Shown piece by piece: positions 42,340 to 50,571 of a stretch of 64,000 nt of DNA. The stretch comes from Streptomyces lomondensis. GTDB lineage: Bacteria > Actinomycetota > Actinomycetes > Streptomycetales > Streptomycetaceae. Positions within the stretch are counted from its first letter, which is position 1. Each line of letters opens with the position of its first letter. The position numbers and the translations under genes were made by a program. The stretch covers positions 372,001 to 436,000 of the forward strand of contig NZ_BMWC01000001.1 in assembly GCF_014651035.1 (NCBI RefSeq), in the 5' to 3' direction. The notes below the pieces were generated by a model. The model was given only the letters and a program-made list of their open reading frames with translations, was not told where the DNA came from and searched no databases.

Positions 42340-43189
42340 GGACGCCGGCACCCTTACGGCGGCCGAGAAGCGGCGGTTCGTAGCGGCGCTGCTGGAGGTC
42401 AAACGGCGCGGTGAGTACGACGAGTTCGTGCGGATGCACATGGCCTACTTCCCCTCTGACGGCGAGGCCGGACTGCGTGCCGCGCACATGGCGCCCTCCT
42501 TCCTGCCCTGGCACCGCCGGTTCGTGCTCGAGCTGGAGACGGCGCTGCGCCGGGTGGACTCCTCGGTGACCGTTCCGTACTGGGACTGGACGCGGGACCG
42601 CACGTCCAGCTCCGTACCGTGGACGGCGGACCTCCTCGGCGGCAACGGGCGGCGCTCCGACCGCCAGGTGATGACGGGGCCGTTCGCCTATCGGGAGGGC
42701 AACTGGACCATCAAGGAGGGCGTGACCGAAGGAGCGTTCCTCACCCGGGACCTCGGCCGGCACCGCGACCCGATCGCCCTGCCCACCAAGAGCGAGCTGA
42801 AGTGGGCACTGAAGGACAGGGCCTACGACGTGGCGCCCTGGGACTCGACCGTCACGCGAGGTTTCCGCAACAAGCTGGAGGGCTGGGGTACCGGCCGGGG
42901 CAGCACGTCCTGGCGGAACCACAACCGGGTGCACCGCTGGGTCGGCGGTGCCATGGTGAGCAGCGCCTCCGTCAACGACCCCGTTTTCTGGCTGCACCAC
43001 GCCTTCGTCGACCTGCAGTGGTACCGCTGGCAGCGTCGGCACCGCGGGGCCCGCTACCTCCCCGCGACACCGCCGGGGCCCGCCGACAAGCAGCACGGCC
43101 GCATCGTGGCACGGCACGAGAAGCTGCCGCCGTGGGACGTGACGCCGAACGAGCTGGAGGACGTCGGCCGGATCTATCGGTACGCGTAG
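42323..43189 (+). CDS. melC2: Tyrosinase MelC2
   Basis: A 288-residue type-3 copper oxidase. The CuA ligands are His39, His55 and His64 (in HMAYFPSDG and LPWHRRFVLELE). The CuB ligands are His200, His204 (NHNRVHRW) and His226 (FWLHHAF). It oxidises tyrosine to DOPA and dopaquinone, giving melanin. It has no signal of its own and depends on MelC1 for copper and export. Divergence from extracellular MelC2 suggests this may be the MelD-like second tyrosinase of the S. coelicolor group, but I cannot test that. Confidence 0.95.
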   Translation: MAYVRKDAGTLTAAEKRRFVAALLEVKRRGEYDEFVRMHMAYFPSDGEAGLRAAHMAPSFLPWHRRFVLELETALRRVDSSVTVPYWDWTRDRTSSSVPWTADLLGGNGRRSDRQVMTGPFAYREGNWTIKEGVTEGAFLTRDLGRHRDPIALPTKSELKWALKDRAYDVAPWDSTVTRGFRNKLEGWGTGRGSTSWRNHNRVHRWVGGAMVSSASVNDPVFWLHHAFVDLQWYRWQRRHRGARYLPATPPGPADKQHGRIVARHEKLPPWDVTPNELEDVGRIYRYA

Positions 43190-43513
43190 GTGTTTCCCCA
43201 CACCTTGATGGGCACGGGGACCGGGACCTGGATCACATTGCGGTGCACCCTTTTCGGAGAGGCACTTCGCCGGACCTGCGCTGACGTCCGCCGGCATCCG
43301 CGCGAGCCTCTTGAAGCCTGACGGCAGGGATGACCGCCGGGGTGCGGTGGGGACGCCGTCCTCGGTCTGCCGCGCGACCGTGGTGGGGTTCTCACGGGAT
43401 TTACGCATTTGGGCGTTTCGTTCGCGAAAAACACGGAAACGTCGCGTAAGGTAGCGACTGTCAGTGACCAGCCCATCACGGGCTGTGTCGACTCGTAGAA
43501 GAACGGAGCAGTA
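43190..43513. other. Non-coding promoter region
   Basis: This 324-bp gap has no gene. Near the downstream gene, TTTCG-TT-CGCGAAA (around 43415-43430) and AGCCC-ATCA-CGGGCT form short dyads. GGAAAC with TGTCAG about 15 bp later resembles an ECF-type promoter but is unproven. Confidence 0.4.
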
Positions 43514-43798
43514 ATGCGCAAGTTCCAGAAGGCCGCTGTCGTCGTCGCGATGCTCGGTAGCGTCGGCGTCCTCGGCGCTCCGACCGCGTTCGCGGGTGAG
43601 AAGGACGCGAGCTTCGACGTCTCGGGCGGCCGCTGCTCGGTGGAGGGTGACTCGATCGCCGTCCTCAGCAACATCAGCGCCCTGAACGGCGTTCTGCAGG
43701 GCATCGTCCAGCTGGGCGACAACGAGAACTCGAACGGCAACCCGAGCCTGCAGCAGGGCCACAAGGTCGACTGCTCCACCCGCGGGTTCACGGGCTGA
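43514..43798 (+). CDS. Small secreted protein with two Cys
   Basis: A 94-residue preprotein. MRKFQKAAVVVAMLGSVGVL-GAPTAFA is a signal peptide, and the mature part (about 67 residues) contains two Cys (GGRCSVEGD and KVDCSTRGFTG). The pattern of two Cys and hydrophobic AVLSNISALNGVLQGIVQLG recalls chaplin-sized surface proteins, but the chaplin motif is absent. GGAGCA precedes the ATG. A strong terminator follows. Confidence 0.75.
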   Translation: MRKFQKAAVVVAMLGSVGVLGAPTAFAGEKDASFDVSGGRCSVEGDSIAVLSNISALNGVLQGIVQLGDNENSNGNPSLQQGHKVDCSTRGFTG

Positions 43799-43821
43799 TC
43801 ACCGAGTAGGCAACTGAGGAC

Positions 43822-43849
43822 AGGTCCCGGGGCGCCAGCCCCGGGACCT
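43822..43849 (+). terminator. Terminator after the small secreted protein
   Basis: AGGTCCCGGGGC (43822-43833) and GCCCCGGGACCT (43838-43849) form a perfect 12-bp stem with a four-base loop. Confidence 0.85.
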
Positions 43850-43948
43850 CTCCCACACTCTTCACAACCTCTTCCGGGGGCACACGCAGTGGCCGCATGG
43901 TTCGAGACGTACAGCGCCTGGGGGGATCTACCGCAAAGGACATGGCGG

Positions 43949-44209
43949 ATGCGCAATTTGAAGAAGATGGCAGTGGTAGCGGGAATGGTGGGAAGCTCCG
44001 CTCTGATGGCGCTCGGCACTGCCCAGGCTCATGAGGGCGGCATCAACCTCCCCAAGTGTGACCAGAAGGCCAGTGACAACCACTGCGGGCAGAAGCGCGA
44101 GTACCGGTACACCACCGAAGACGGCAGGAACGTCCACGTCGTGGTCAGGCGAGAAGGTTGCGCGATCAAGGGCAGCAGCACCGTGGACTGCTCCCTTCGT
44201 CACCCCTGA
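43949..44209 (+). CDS. Small secreted protein with four Cys
   Basis: An 86-residue preprotein. MRNLKKMAVVAGMVGSSALM-ALGTAQA is a signal peptide. The mature part has four Cys (LPKCDQKASDNHCGQKREYR; REGCAIKGSSTVDCSLRHP), probably two disulfides. AAAGGA at 43935-43940 supports the ATG at 43949 over an upstream GTG. No known family. Same direction and style as the preceding secreted gene. Confidence 0.7.
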   Translation: MRNLKKMAVVAGMVGSSALMALGTAQAHEGGINLPKCDQKASDNHCGQKREYRYTTEDGRNVHVVVRREGCAIKGSSTVDCSLRHP

Positions 44210-44311
44210 CTCGGCCAGGGACATCGACGCTCATCCGAAGCGGCCTTGATTCCCGCTGAGCTGCGCGTGGCCCAGGCCCCAGCGCAATGAGCAGCGGCTG
44301 CCCGAACGACA

Positions 44312-44345
44312 GATGGCCGGACCCGAATACCCGGGTCCGGCCATC
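44312..44345 (+). terminator. Terminator after the four-Cys secreted protein
   Basis: GATGGCCGGACCC (44312-44324) pairs perfectly with GGGTCCGGCCATC (44333-44345). Confidence 0.8.
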
Positions 44346-44441
44346 CGGCGTGTAAAACTCGCGAATTTCGCACCACGCAGGAGTGGATGTGGACTTCCGT
44401 GAGCGGCGGTAGATCGCGCGGGCGGCGAATCATTTCAGGCA

Positions 44442-44567
44442 TCAGGTGATGTTCTTCTTGATCATACCTTCGGCATTGCGTCGGGCGACGTATTCAAGGG
44501 TGGGAGTGTCGTACTCTTCCTTCGCGCCGCTTCGCCGCCGAAGGTGCTCGCGGCCCGGGCCGCGCAC
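44442..44567 (-). CDS. Possible short peptide gene downstream of the Cys-hydrolase
   Basis: A 41-residue frame from the GTG at 44567, overlooked because it is short. It reads MRGPGREHLRRRSGAKEE, then YDTPTLEYVARRNAEG, then MIKKNIT before TGA. The C-terminal half has a protein-like composition and a YxxPxL motif, which in RiPP precursors is often a recognition-element site. No ribosome site is clear, and codon bias is weaker upstream of KEEYDTP. It may therefore be the 3' end of a decayed gene. Confidence 0.35.
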   Translation of the reverse strand: MRGPGREHLRRRSGAKEEYDTPTLEYVARRNAEGMIKKNIT

Positions 44568-44778
44568 CCGCCCAGCGGTTGGCCGCAAGCGAGAACGTGG
44601 GCGTCGTGCCCTCCACCCTGTCGGCCAGGGGCCGGGTGCCGGCTTCCGGCGGAGGTGCGAGACCGACGCCGCGGACGCCCTTCGCCTCGCCCAGGCCGCC
44701 TGGTCGGGCCAGGAGCTGCGGCCCCTGGTGTCCGACTCATTCCAGATCCTGCGGGGCGGGTACGCGCCACTTCCTCAG
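44568..44778. other. Ambiguous region between peptide ORF and hydrolase
   Basis: Fragments with coding-like composition appear on both strands. The plus strand around 44667-44770 reads ETDAADALRLAQAAWSGQEL, then RPLVSDSFQILRGGY. No start-to-stop gene is convincing. This is possibly the remains of a disrupted gene. Confidence 0.3.
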
Positions 44779-45768
44779 CTACACTGGCAGCGCGCCCCGG
44801 CAGCCCGTCGCGGAATCACGGTCGGCACGCAGCGACTCGACGGGGTTGCAGTACGGCAAGTCGTCGATGGGGCGGTCGGTGCAGAACCGGCCGATCAGGT
44901 CCGAGGCCTCCTGCATGCGTTCCACAGTGACCAGGTGGTCGGCCTCCTTGATGGTCGTGAACCGCGCGGCGGGCATCGTCGCGGCGACCTCACGGCCCAT
45001 CTGGGGAGTGCACAGGGTGTCGTACTCTCCTGTGAACACCAGGGACGGTACGTCCGGAATGGGCAGGGGCCGGTAGCAGCCGTGCGTCAGCAGCCTTGTG
45101 TTGTGCTCGACCGCCTTCTTGATTTCGTCCGGCGTCTGGTTCATGAACTGCCGGTGGAGGAGGCGCGCCACGGCCGTGTGCTTGCGAACCTGACTGGCGC
45201 CAGGGTTCGACATGAACAGCTGCACCAGTCCGCTGGCGGCGTCTGCGAGCTCGCCACGTTCGAGCGCGCGCGACAGGCGCGGTACGGCGTCGGTGTAGCT
45301 CTCGGGGAGGCGCCTCGCCGCGCCGCCGAAGACGATGCGACTGACGAACTCGGGATAGAGCTGTGCGAAGCGGAGGCCGACGACTTGTCCGAAGCAGCCG
45401 CCGAAGAGATTCACTCGCGGCATCTCGATCTCCACCAGCATGTGCTTGACCGCAGCAGCAAGGAAGTCGATGCCGTATCGGGAGGGCAGGAAGTCCGAGG
45501 CGCCGTAACCGGGAAGATCCACGGTGATCAACGTGCACAGCGGTGCCAGCCACTTCTCGTGCCGCTGCCATGAGTATTTGTTCTGGGACGAGCCTCCGAG
45601 CAACAGCAACGGCGCCGTCTGTGGGGCGCTTTGATGGACGACGCGGCACCCGTACGCGAAACCCTCGAAGGCCAGGATCCGCTCCTCCACCTGCTCCGAT
45701 GCTGGAGGGACAGGCCCGGGGCAACCTGCGTCGGGTGAGTCCTGGGCGGTGGTGAGGGCAGTGCGCAT
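44779..45768 (-). CDS. Alpha/beta hydrolase with cysteine nucleophile
   Basis: A 329-residue protein. LLLLGGSSQNKYSWQRHEKW is the oxyanion-side strand and turn. The nucleophile elbow is NLFGGCFGQVVGLRFAQLYP, so Cys125 replaces the usual Ser. The acid is Asp250 in FTGEYDTLC and the base His278 in KEADHLVTVERM. No signal peptide. Cys nucleophiles occur in dienelactone hydrolases and in some acyl-transferring relatives. The third-position GC is lower than in neighbouring genes, which hints at transfer. It could work with the short ORF downstream on the same strand. Confidence 0.8.
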   Translation of the reverse strand: MRTALTTAQDSPDAGCPGPVPPASEQVEERILAFEGFAYGCRVVHQSAPQTAPLLLLGGSSQNKYSWQRHEKWLAPLCTLITVDLPGYGASDFLPSRYGIDFLAAAVKHMLVEIEMPRVNLFGGCFGQVVGLRFAQLYPEFVSRIVFGGAARRLPESYTDAVPRLSRALERGELADAASGLVQLFMSNPGASQVRKHTAVARLLHRQFMNQTPDEIKKAVEHNTRLLTHGCYRPLPIPDVPSLVFTGEYDTLCTPQMGREVAATMPAARFTTIKEADHLVTVERMQEASDLIGRFCTDRPIDDLPYCNPVESLRADRDSATGCRGALPV

Positions 45769-45966
45769 GAACGGCTCCGGGAGAGACGGAACAACGGCGA
45801 ACCATTCATAGCTACCAGAACTGCTGCCATTTCAGCGTAAATCACTCATGTGAGGGCGATTTGAGCGCATGTGATGTCGTCATGGTGGGGCGGGCCTTTC
45901 CAGGACGTCGCGCATGCCTGCGGTCAGGCGGGTGTTGAGAGTCGGGGGTGCGGCGCCGGGCGGGCG

Positions 45967-46926
45967 TCAGGGGAGTTGTCGTACAGGCGAACCCGAGAGG
46001 AACGCGCGGATGTTCTCGACCGCCTGGCCGTAGTACGTCGCGTAGTTGGCGCGGGACACATAGCCGAGGTGCGGGGTGGCGAGGAGGCGGGGAGCCGTGC
46101 GCATCGGGTGATCGGCGGGCAGGGGCTCGATGTCGAAGACGTCGACGCCGGCGCCGGCGATCCGGCCCGCGTGCAGGGCGTCGAGGAGGGCGTCCTGGTC
46201 GACGATTGCCGCGCGCGAGGTGTTGACCAGGTAGGCGGTCGGCTTGAGCAGGGCGAGTTCGGCGGGGCCGAGCAGGCCGCGGGTACGGTCGCTGAGGGCC
46301 AGGTGGACGGAGACGAAGTCGCTCTGCGCGAGCAGTTCCTCCTTGGAGCCGGCGAGTTCCACGCCGACCTCGTCGGCGCGCTCCCGGGTGAGGTTCTGGC
46401 TCCAGGCGGTCACCCGCATGCCGAAGGCCAGGCCGACCTGGGCGACGCGGCTGCCGATCTTCCCCAAGCCGAGGAGGCCGAGGCGGCGGCCGTGCAGGTC
46501 GGCACCGACGGTGCTCTGCCAGGGGCCGCCGGAGCGCAGGGCGGTGCTCTCCTCGACGATGCCGCGGGCGAGGCCGAGCAGCAGCGCCCAGGTCAGTTCG
46601 ACCGGCGGGGTGGAGGAACTGGCCGTGCCGCACACCGTGACGCCGTGCGCCTCGGCGGCCGCGTAGTCGATGACCGAGTTGCGCATGCCGGAGGCGACGA
46701 TCAGTTTCAGCCGGGGCAGCCGGGCGATCAGCGACCCGGGGAACGGCACCCGCTCGCGCACCGTCACCACGATGTCGACGTCGGCCAGGGCCGCGGCGAG
46801 GGCGTCCTCGCCGTCGATGTGGCGGTCGAAGGAGACGACCTCCACCTCGTCCGCGACCGCCGACCAGTCGGCGACCTCCGTCGCCACTCGCTGAAAGTCG
46901 TCCAGCACAGCACAGCGCAACCGCAC
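45967..46926 (-). CDS. D-isomer-specific 2-hydroxyacid dehydrogenase
   Basis: A 319-residue NAD-dependent dehydrogenase. NAD loop LGLLGLGKIGSRVAQVGLAF. Catalytic Arg in LVNTSRAAIVDQDALL, Glu in VDVFDIEPLPADHP, and His in LLATPHLGYVSRANY. It reduces or oxidises a 2-keto/2-hydroxy acid; the substrate (glycerate, lactate or phosphoglycerate-like) cannot be told apart here. Separated by 198 bp from the hydrolase downstream. Confidence 0.92.
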   Translation of the reverse strand: MRLRCAVLDDFQRVATEVADWSAVADEVEVVSFDRHIDGEDALAAALADVDIVVTVRERVPFPGSLIARLPRLKLIVASGMRNSVIDYAAAEAHGVTVCGTASSSTPPVELTWALLLGLARGIVEESTALRSGGPWQSTVGADLHGRRLGLLGLGKIGSRVAQVGLAFGMRVTAWSQNLTRERADEVGVELAGSKEELLAQSDFVSVHLALSDRTRGLLGPAELALLKPTAYLVNTSRAAIVDQDALLDALHAGRIAGAGVDVFDIEPLPADHPMRTAPRLLATPHLGYVSRANYATYYGQAVENIRAFLSGSPVRQLP

Positions 46927-47007
46927 GTCGTCTCCGTTTCACGGGCCGGTCGGGCACCGACTCAGGAACGCACCTTTACCGGATGCACGTTCCTTTATCA
47001 AACGCGT

Positions 47008-50000
47008 TCACGTACCTCTCTGGTCTCCGCTACCGTCGTGCCGATCTTTATCAGACAAGTGATGCAAGAGGGACCTGTGAAGCTTCTGCACGCCTCCGTT
47101 CACCTCATGGGCGCCGCCTTCTCCGTACTCGTCGTGTCCCGCTGGATGTGGTGACACCGGCAGGTCCCGGAGCAGTTTCTCCGCCTCCGTGACGGCGCCG
47201 AGACGTCGGTAGAGGGCCACCGCCTGCTCGCCGTACTCGCGGGCCTGCCGGGCGCCGCGCGGGTGCAGGGCCGCCGTCCGGGCGAGTCCCGCGAGCGCGT
47301 GGGCGCAGCCCAGAGGGAAGTCGGTGCTCGCAGCCGCCTCGAGGGCGCGCTCGTATCCCCTGCGCGCGATGTCGAGGCGGCCCGACTCACGCTGGACGTC
47401 GGCCGCGCCGATCAGCGCGCGCAGCTTCTCGTACGGGTTGTCGATGCTGGTGGCGACCTGTTCCGCCATGGTGAAGTGCAGCAGCGCCTCGTCCCTGCGC
47501 CCGGACTGGGCGTGGGCCCTCCCCATGCTGATCAGCACGTCGGCCTCGCCCAGGGCGTCGCCGCCGGCCCGGTGGGCGGCGAGGGCCCGCCGGTAGCAGG
47601 CCAGTGCGCGCTCCGTCTGCCCGGTCGCCTGGTGGACGGCGCCGAGATTGGTGTCGAGGATGGCCAGCTCCTGCCGGCCGCCGTGCTGCCGCATCAGGGC
47701 CAGCGACCGCTCGTAGCACTGGCGGGCGTCGTCGTGGCGTCCCTGGAGGTAGTGGAGCTCGCCGCGGTTGTTGAGCGCCTGGGCCAGGCCGTAAGGGTCG
47801 GGCAGCGCCTCGTAGATGGCCTGCATGAGCTGGACCCGGCGGAGGGCTTCGTCGTACTGCCCCGCGTAGTGCAGCGCGGCACCCTGCACATTGAGGCAGT
47901 CGGCTTCCCCCGCGCGGTCGCCGACCTCCCGGTACAGCGCCAGTGACTGTTCGAGGACGCGCATGGCCGTCCCGCCGTGGCCGGCCGCGAGATGGGCGCG
48001 GCCCGACTGGAGCAGCGCGTCGGCGCGGCCATTCGTGTCGCCGAGGTCCTCGTAGAGCGACCGGGCCTCGGTCGCGCAGCGCAGGGCCTCGGCGTGGTTC
48101 AGCTGCGCCAGCAGATCCGCGCGGTCGGTCAGGGTGCGGGCGAGTGCGGCACGGTCGCCCTGGGCGCGCAGGACGGGGACGGCCGCGTCGAAGAGCTCGG
48201 CCGCCACGTCCCAGGTCCCCCAGAGCTTGAGGGACCTCGCCAGGACACTCGGGAACAGCGCCGCGTACTCCGGGTACCCGGCCGCGGCCGCCCGCGCGGC
48301 CCCCAGGAGGTTGGCGCGCTCCACCGTCAGCCACACGGACGCCTCGTCCACGCCGGAGAACTCCGGCGCGTAGGGGGATTCCCGGTCCGGGCTCAGCCGG
48401 ATCGTCCGGCGGTGGGGGTGGGCCAGACGGTCGGTGCGGTGGGCGGTGGTGAGGTGGTAGGCGATGAGACGGCCGACCGCCGCGCGCCGGACCGGTTCGG
48501 GATCGGTGTGTGCGCCGAGCCGGGCGCTGAAGGCCCGGGTCAGGTCGTGCAGCCGGTAGCGGCCGCGTACCGGTTCCTCCAGGAGACTGGCGTCGAGCAG
48601 CTCCTCGACGCACCGCTCCAGCGGCTCCGTCTCCCGTCCGAAGGCCGGCCCGGCCAGGGCGGCCGCCGCGCGGAGGGTGATGTCGGAGCCGGTGTGCAGG
48701 GCGAGACGGCGGAACAACTGCTGGGCGGGGCCGCTGAGTTCGGCGTACGAGAGCTGGAAGACCGCCGTGATCAGGCCGTCGAACTCCTTGAGGGGATCGG
48801 CCGCGCGGGTCAGCCGGTCGAGCAGGTCCTGAACGGCCCACGCGTCCCGGTAGCGGAGACGGCTCGCCAGCAGCTGCACGGCCAGGGGGTGGCAGCCGCA
48901 CGCCTCCACGACCTGCTCCAGGGCTTCGGGCTCCGCCGCGGCACGGGAGGCACCGACGACACGGGTGAACAGCGCCACCGCCTCCGCCCGGGACAGCGCC
49001 TCCACGCGCAGGGACGAGGCGCCTTCCAGACGGGTCAGCCGGCTCCGGGTGGTCACGAGGGCACGGCAGGCCGGGTTGCCCGGCAGCAGCGGCTCGACCT
49101 GGCCGGCGTCCCGGGCGTTGTCGAGCACCACGAGCGCGCGATGCCGCGCCATCCACTCCCGCCACCTGGCCGCCCGCTCGGCCGGCGTGGCCGGCAGCTC
49201 ACCGGACCAGCCCGCCGAGTGCAGCAGGACGGCCAGGGCCTCGGCCGGGTCGAGCGGCTGCTCGCTGCTGTAACCGCGCAGGTCGACGTAGAACTGGCCG
49301 TCCGGGTACGACGCGCCCAGGAGGTGCGCCGCGTGCACGGCCAGTGCCGTCTTGCCAATGCCCGGCATGCCGTGGACGACCGTGACCGGCAGGGCGTTCG
49401 CCGCGCCGTCGCCGGCGTCCGAGGTGTCGAGCAGGATGCGCAGTTCGGCGGCCCGTCCGGTGAAGTCCCGGGTGTCCCGGGGCAGGCAGTTGCGCGGCTG
49501 CGGCGCGGGAGCGGCGGCGACGGGCGCGGGCCGGGTGCGCAGGAGGGTGTGGTCCTGTTCGAGCATGCGGAGATGGAGTTCCTGGAGCTCCGCGCCCGGC
49601 TCGATCCCCTGGCTCTCGTGCAGCCTCTCGCGGGTGGTGCGGAAGACGGCGAGCGCCTCGTCGTGGCGCCCGGAGCGGTACAGGGCCAGCATCAGCGAGC
49701 CGATCACCTGCTGGGCGAAGGGGTTCTGCGACGCGAGCTCCTGGAGTTCGCCGACGAGGTCCGCGTGGCGACCCAACTCCAGTTCCAAGGCGATCCGTTC
49801 CTCGCGGACCCGGCGGTGCTCCTCGGTCAGCCGGGCGCGTGCCGACAGCGCCCAGGCGTTGCCCGCGAACTCGGTCAGGGGCTCGCCGCGCCACAGCGCC
49901 TCGGTGGTGCGCAGCAGCCCGATCGCCAGTTCCTGGTCCCCCCGCGCCGCCGCACTCGCCGCGTCCGTCCGCAGCCGCTGGAAGCGCAGCAGGTCGATGT

Positions 50001-50304
50001 CCTCCGGGTCGGCGGCCCGCAGCTGGTACAGCCGGGGCGAGGCCCGGACCACCTCGGCCTGTTCGTCGCCCACGGTCCTGCGTAATCGTCTGCGCAGCCG
50101 GGAGAGGTAGCTGTGCAGCGTCTCCGTGGCGGTGGGCGGCGGATCGCCGTTCCAGACCCGTTCCATCAGCGTGTCCACGGAGACCGGTTCGCCCCGGGCG
50201 TGCACCAGCGCGGCCAGCAGGCAGCGTTCCTTCACGGATCCCAGCTCGTACTGCTGCGGACCGTGCCACAGTTCGAGAGGTCCCAGAGCAAGAAGTTCCA
50301 CCAT
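47008..50304 (-). CDS. AfsR-like SARP regulator (OmpR-type HTH, BTAD, NTPase, TPR)
   Basis: A 1098-residue regulator. An N-terminal winged helix of the SARP type (VELLALGPLELWHGPQQYEL; TATETLHSYLSRLRRRLRR) covers about 1-95. The bacterial transcriptional activation domain covers about 100-250. An NB-ARC/STAND ATPase follows (Walker A GMPGIGKT at 312-319; ALVVLDNARDAGQVEPLLPG; ALVTTRSRL). Then come many TPRs (about 700-1040). I start at the ATG at 50304; the upstream extension is poor. The last ~45 residues are His/Asp-rich, non-TPR and antisense to the peptide ORF. Such proteins integrate a signal through the NTPase/TPR half to activate secondary metabolism. Divergent from the GT-B-like gene. 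Confidence 0.92.
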   Translation of the reverse strand: MVELLALGPLELWHGPQQYELGSVKERCLLAALVHARGEPVSVDTLMERVWNGDPPPTATETLHSYLSRLRRRLRRTVGDEQAEVVRASPRLYQLRAADPEDIDLLRFQRLRTDAASAAARGDQELAIGLLRTTEALWRGEPLTEFAGNAWALSARARLTEEHRRVREERIALELELGRHADLVGELQELASQNPFAQQVIGSLMLALYRSGRHDEALAVFRTTRERLHESQGIEPGAELQELHLRMLEQDHTLLRTRPAPVAAAPAPQPRNCLPRDTRDFTGRAAELRILLDTSDAGDGAANALPVTVVHGMPGIGKTALAVHAAHLLGASYPDGQFYVDLRGYSSEQPLDPAEALAVLLHSAGWSGELPATPAERAARWREWMARHRALVVLDNARDAGQVEPLLPGNPACRALVTTRSRLTRLEGASSLRVEALSRAEAVALFTRVVGASRAAAEPEALEQVVEACGCHPLAVQLLASRLRYRDAWAVQDLLDRLTRAADPLKEFDGLITAVFQLSYAELSGPAQQLFRRLALHTGSDITLRAAAALAGPAFGRETEPLERCVEELLDASLLEEPVRGRYRLHDLTRAFSARLGAHTDPEPVRRAAVGRLIAYHLTTAHRTDRLAHPHRRTIRLSPDRESPYAPEFSGVDEASVWLTVERANLLGAARAAAAGYPEYAALFPSVLARSLKLWGTWDVAAELFDAAVPVLRAQGDRAALARTLTDRADLLAQLNHAEALRCATEARSLYEDLGDTNGRADALLQSGRAHLAAGHGGTAMRVLEQSLALYREVGDRAGEADCLNVQGAALHYAGQYDEALRRVQLMQAIYEALPDPYGLAQALNNRGELHYLQGRHDDARQCYERSLALMRQHGGRQELAILDTNLGAVHQATGQTERALACYRRALAAHRAGGDALGEADVLISMGRAHAQSGRRDEALLHFTMAEQVATSIDNPYEKLRALIGAADVQRESGRLDIARRGYERALEAAASTDFPLGCAHALAGLARTAALHPRGARQAREYGEQAVALYRRLGAVTEAEKLLRDLPVSPHPAGHDEYGEGGAHEVNGGVQKLHRSLLHHLSDKDRHDGSGDQRGT
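47077..47154 (+). CDS. Short hydrophobic peptide ORF antisense to the AfsR-like regulator's 3' end
   Basis: A 25-residue frame: MKLLHASVHLMGAAFSV followed by LVVSRWMW. An in-frame ATG at 47062 would add five residues. AAGAGGGA sits just before the GTG at 47077. TTCACG (47007-47012) and TACCGT (47031-47036), 18 bp apart, make a plausible promoter. One Lys, two His, one Arg and a Trp-rich end make it membrane-active or pheromone-like. Alternatively it is an accident of the antisense frame. Confidence 0.4.
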   Translation: MKLLHASVHLMGAAFSVLVVSRWMW

Positions 50305-50571
50305 CACCCCCGGCGGGTGTGCTTCTTCCTGCCGTGTCGGCAGTGCCCGCCCGTTTGTGCGGCACACGATTCACTGTTCTGCGGGGTGCCCGGGGGGAGA
50401 CAGGGGCGCACTGGAGCAACGACGGGCGCACGGAACCGGTGTGAAGCGGCGTTCCACAGGAGTGCAGGATTCCTGCAAGCCGGTCATCCAGACCCCGGGG
50501 CACGCCCTTGTCATCGATCGCGCGGGGTCGCGGTCGGGAAGGCATGTACGAGAATCCGGGGGACAACAACG

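Noticed and set aside
43514..43798. Short chaplin (ChpF/ChpG type)
   Set aside because: Size, signal peptide and two Cys fit, but the VPVNVCGN and FGN-C chaplin motifs are absent.
44442..44567. Lasso-peptide precursor
   Set aside because: YxxPxL is present, but there is no Thr-x-Gly/core boundary. No lasso cyclase, protease or recognition-element gene is nearby, so only a general peptide candidate is kept.
44446..45573. A 375-codon plus-strand frame
   Set aside because: It is antisense to the Cys-hydrolase over most of its length. Only a short part (about 44667-44770) looks coding-like, and no gene could be built from it.
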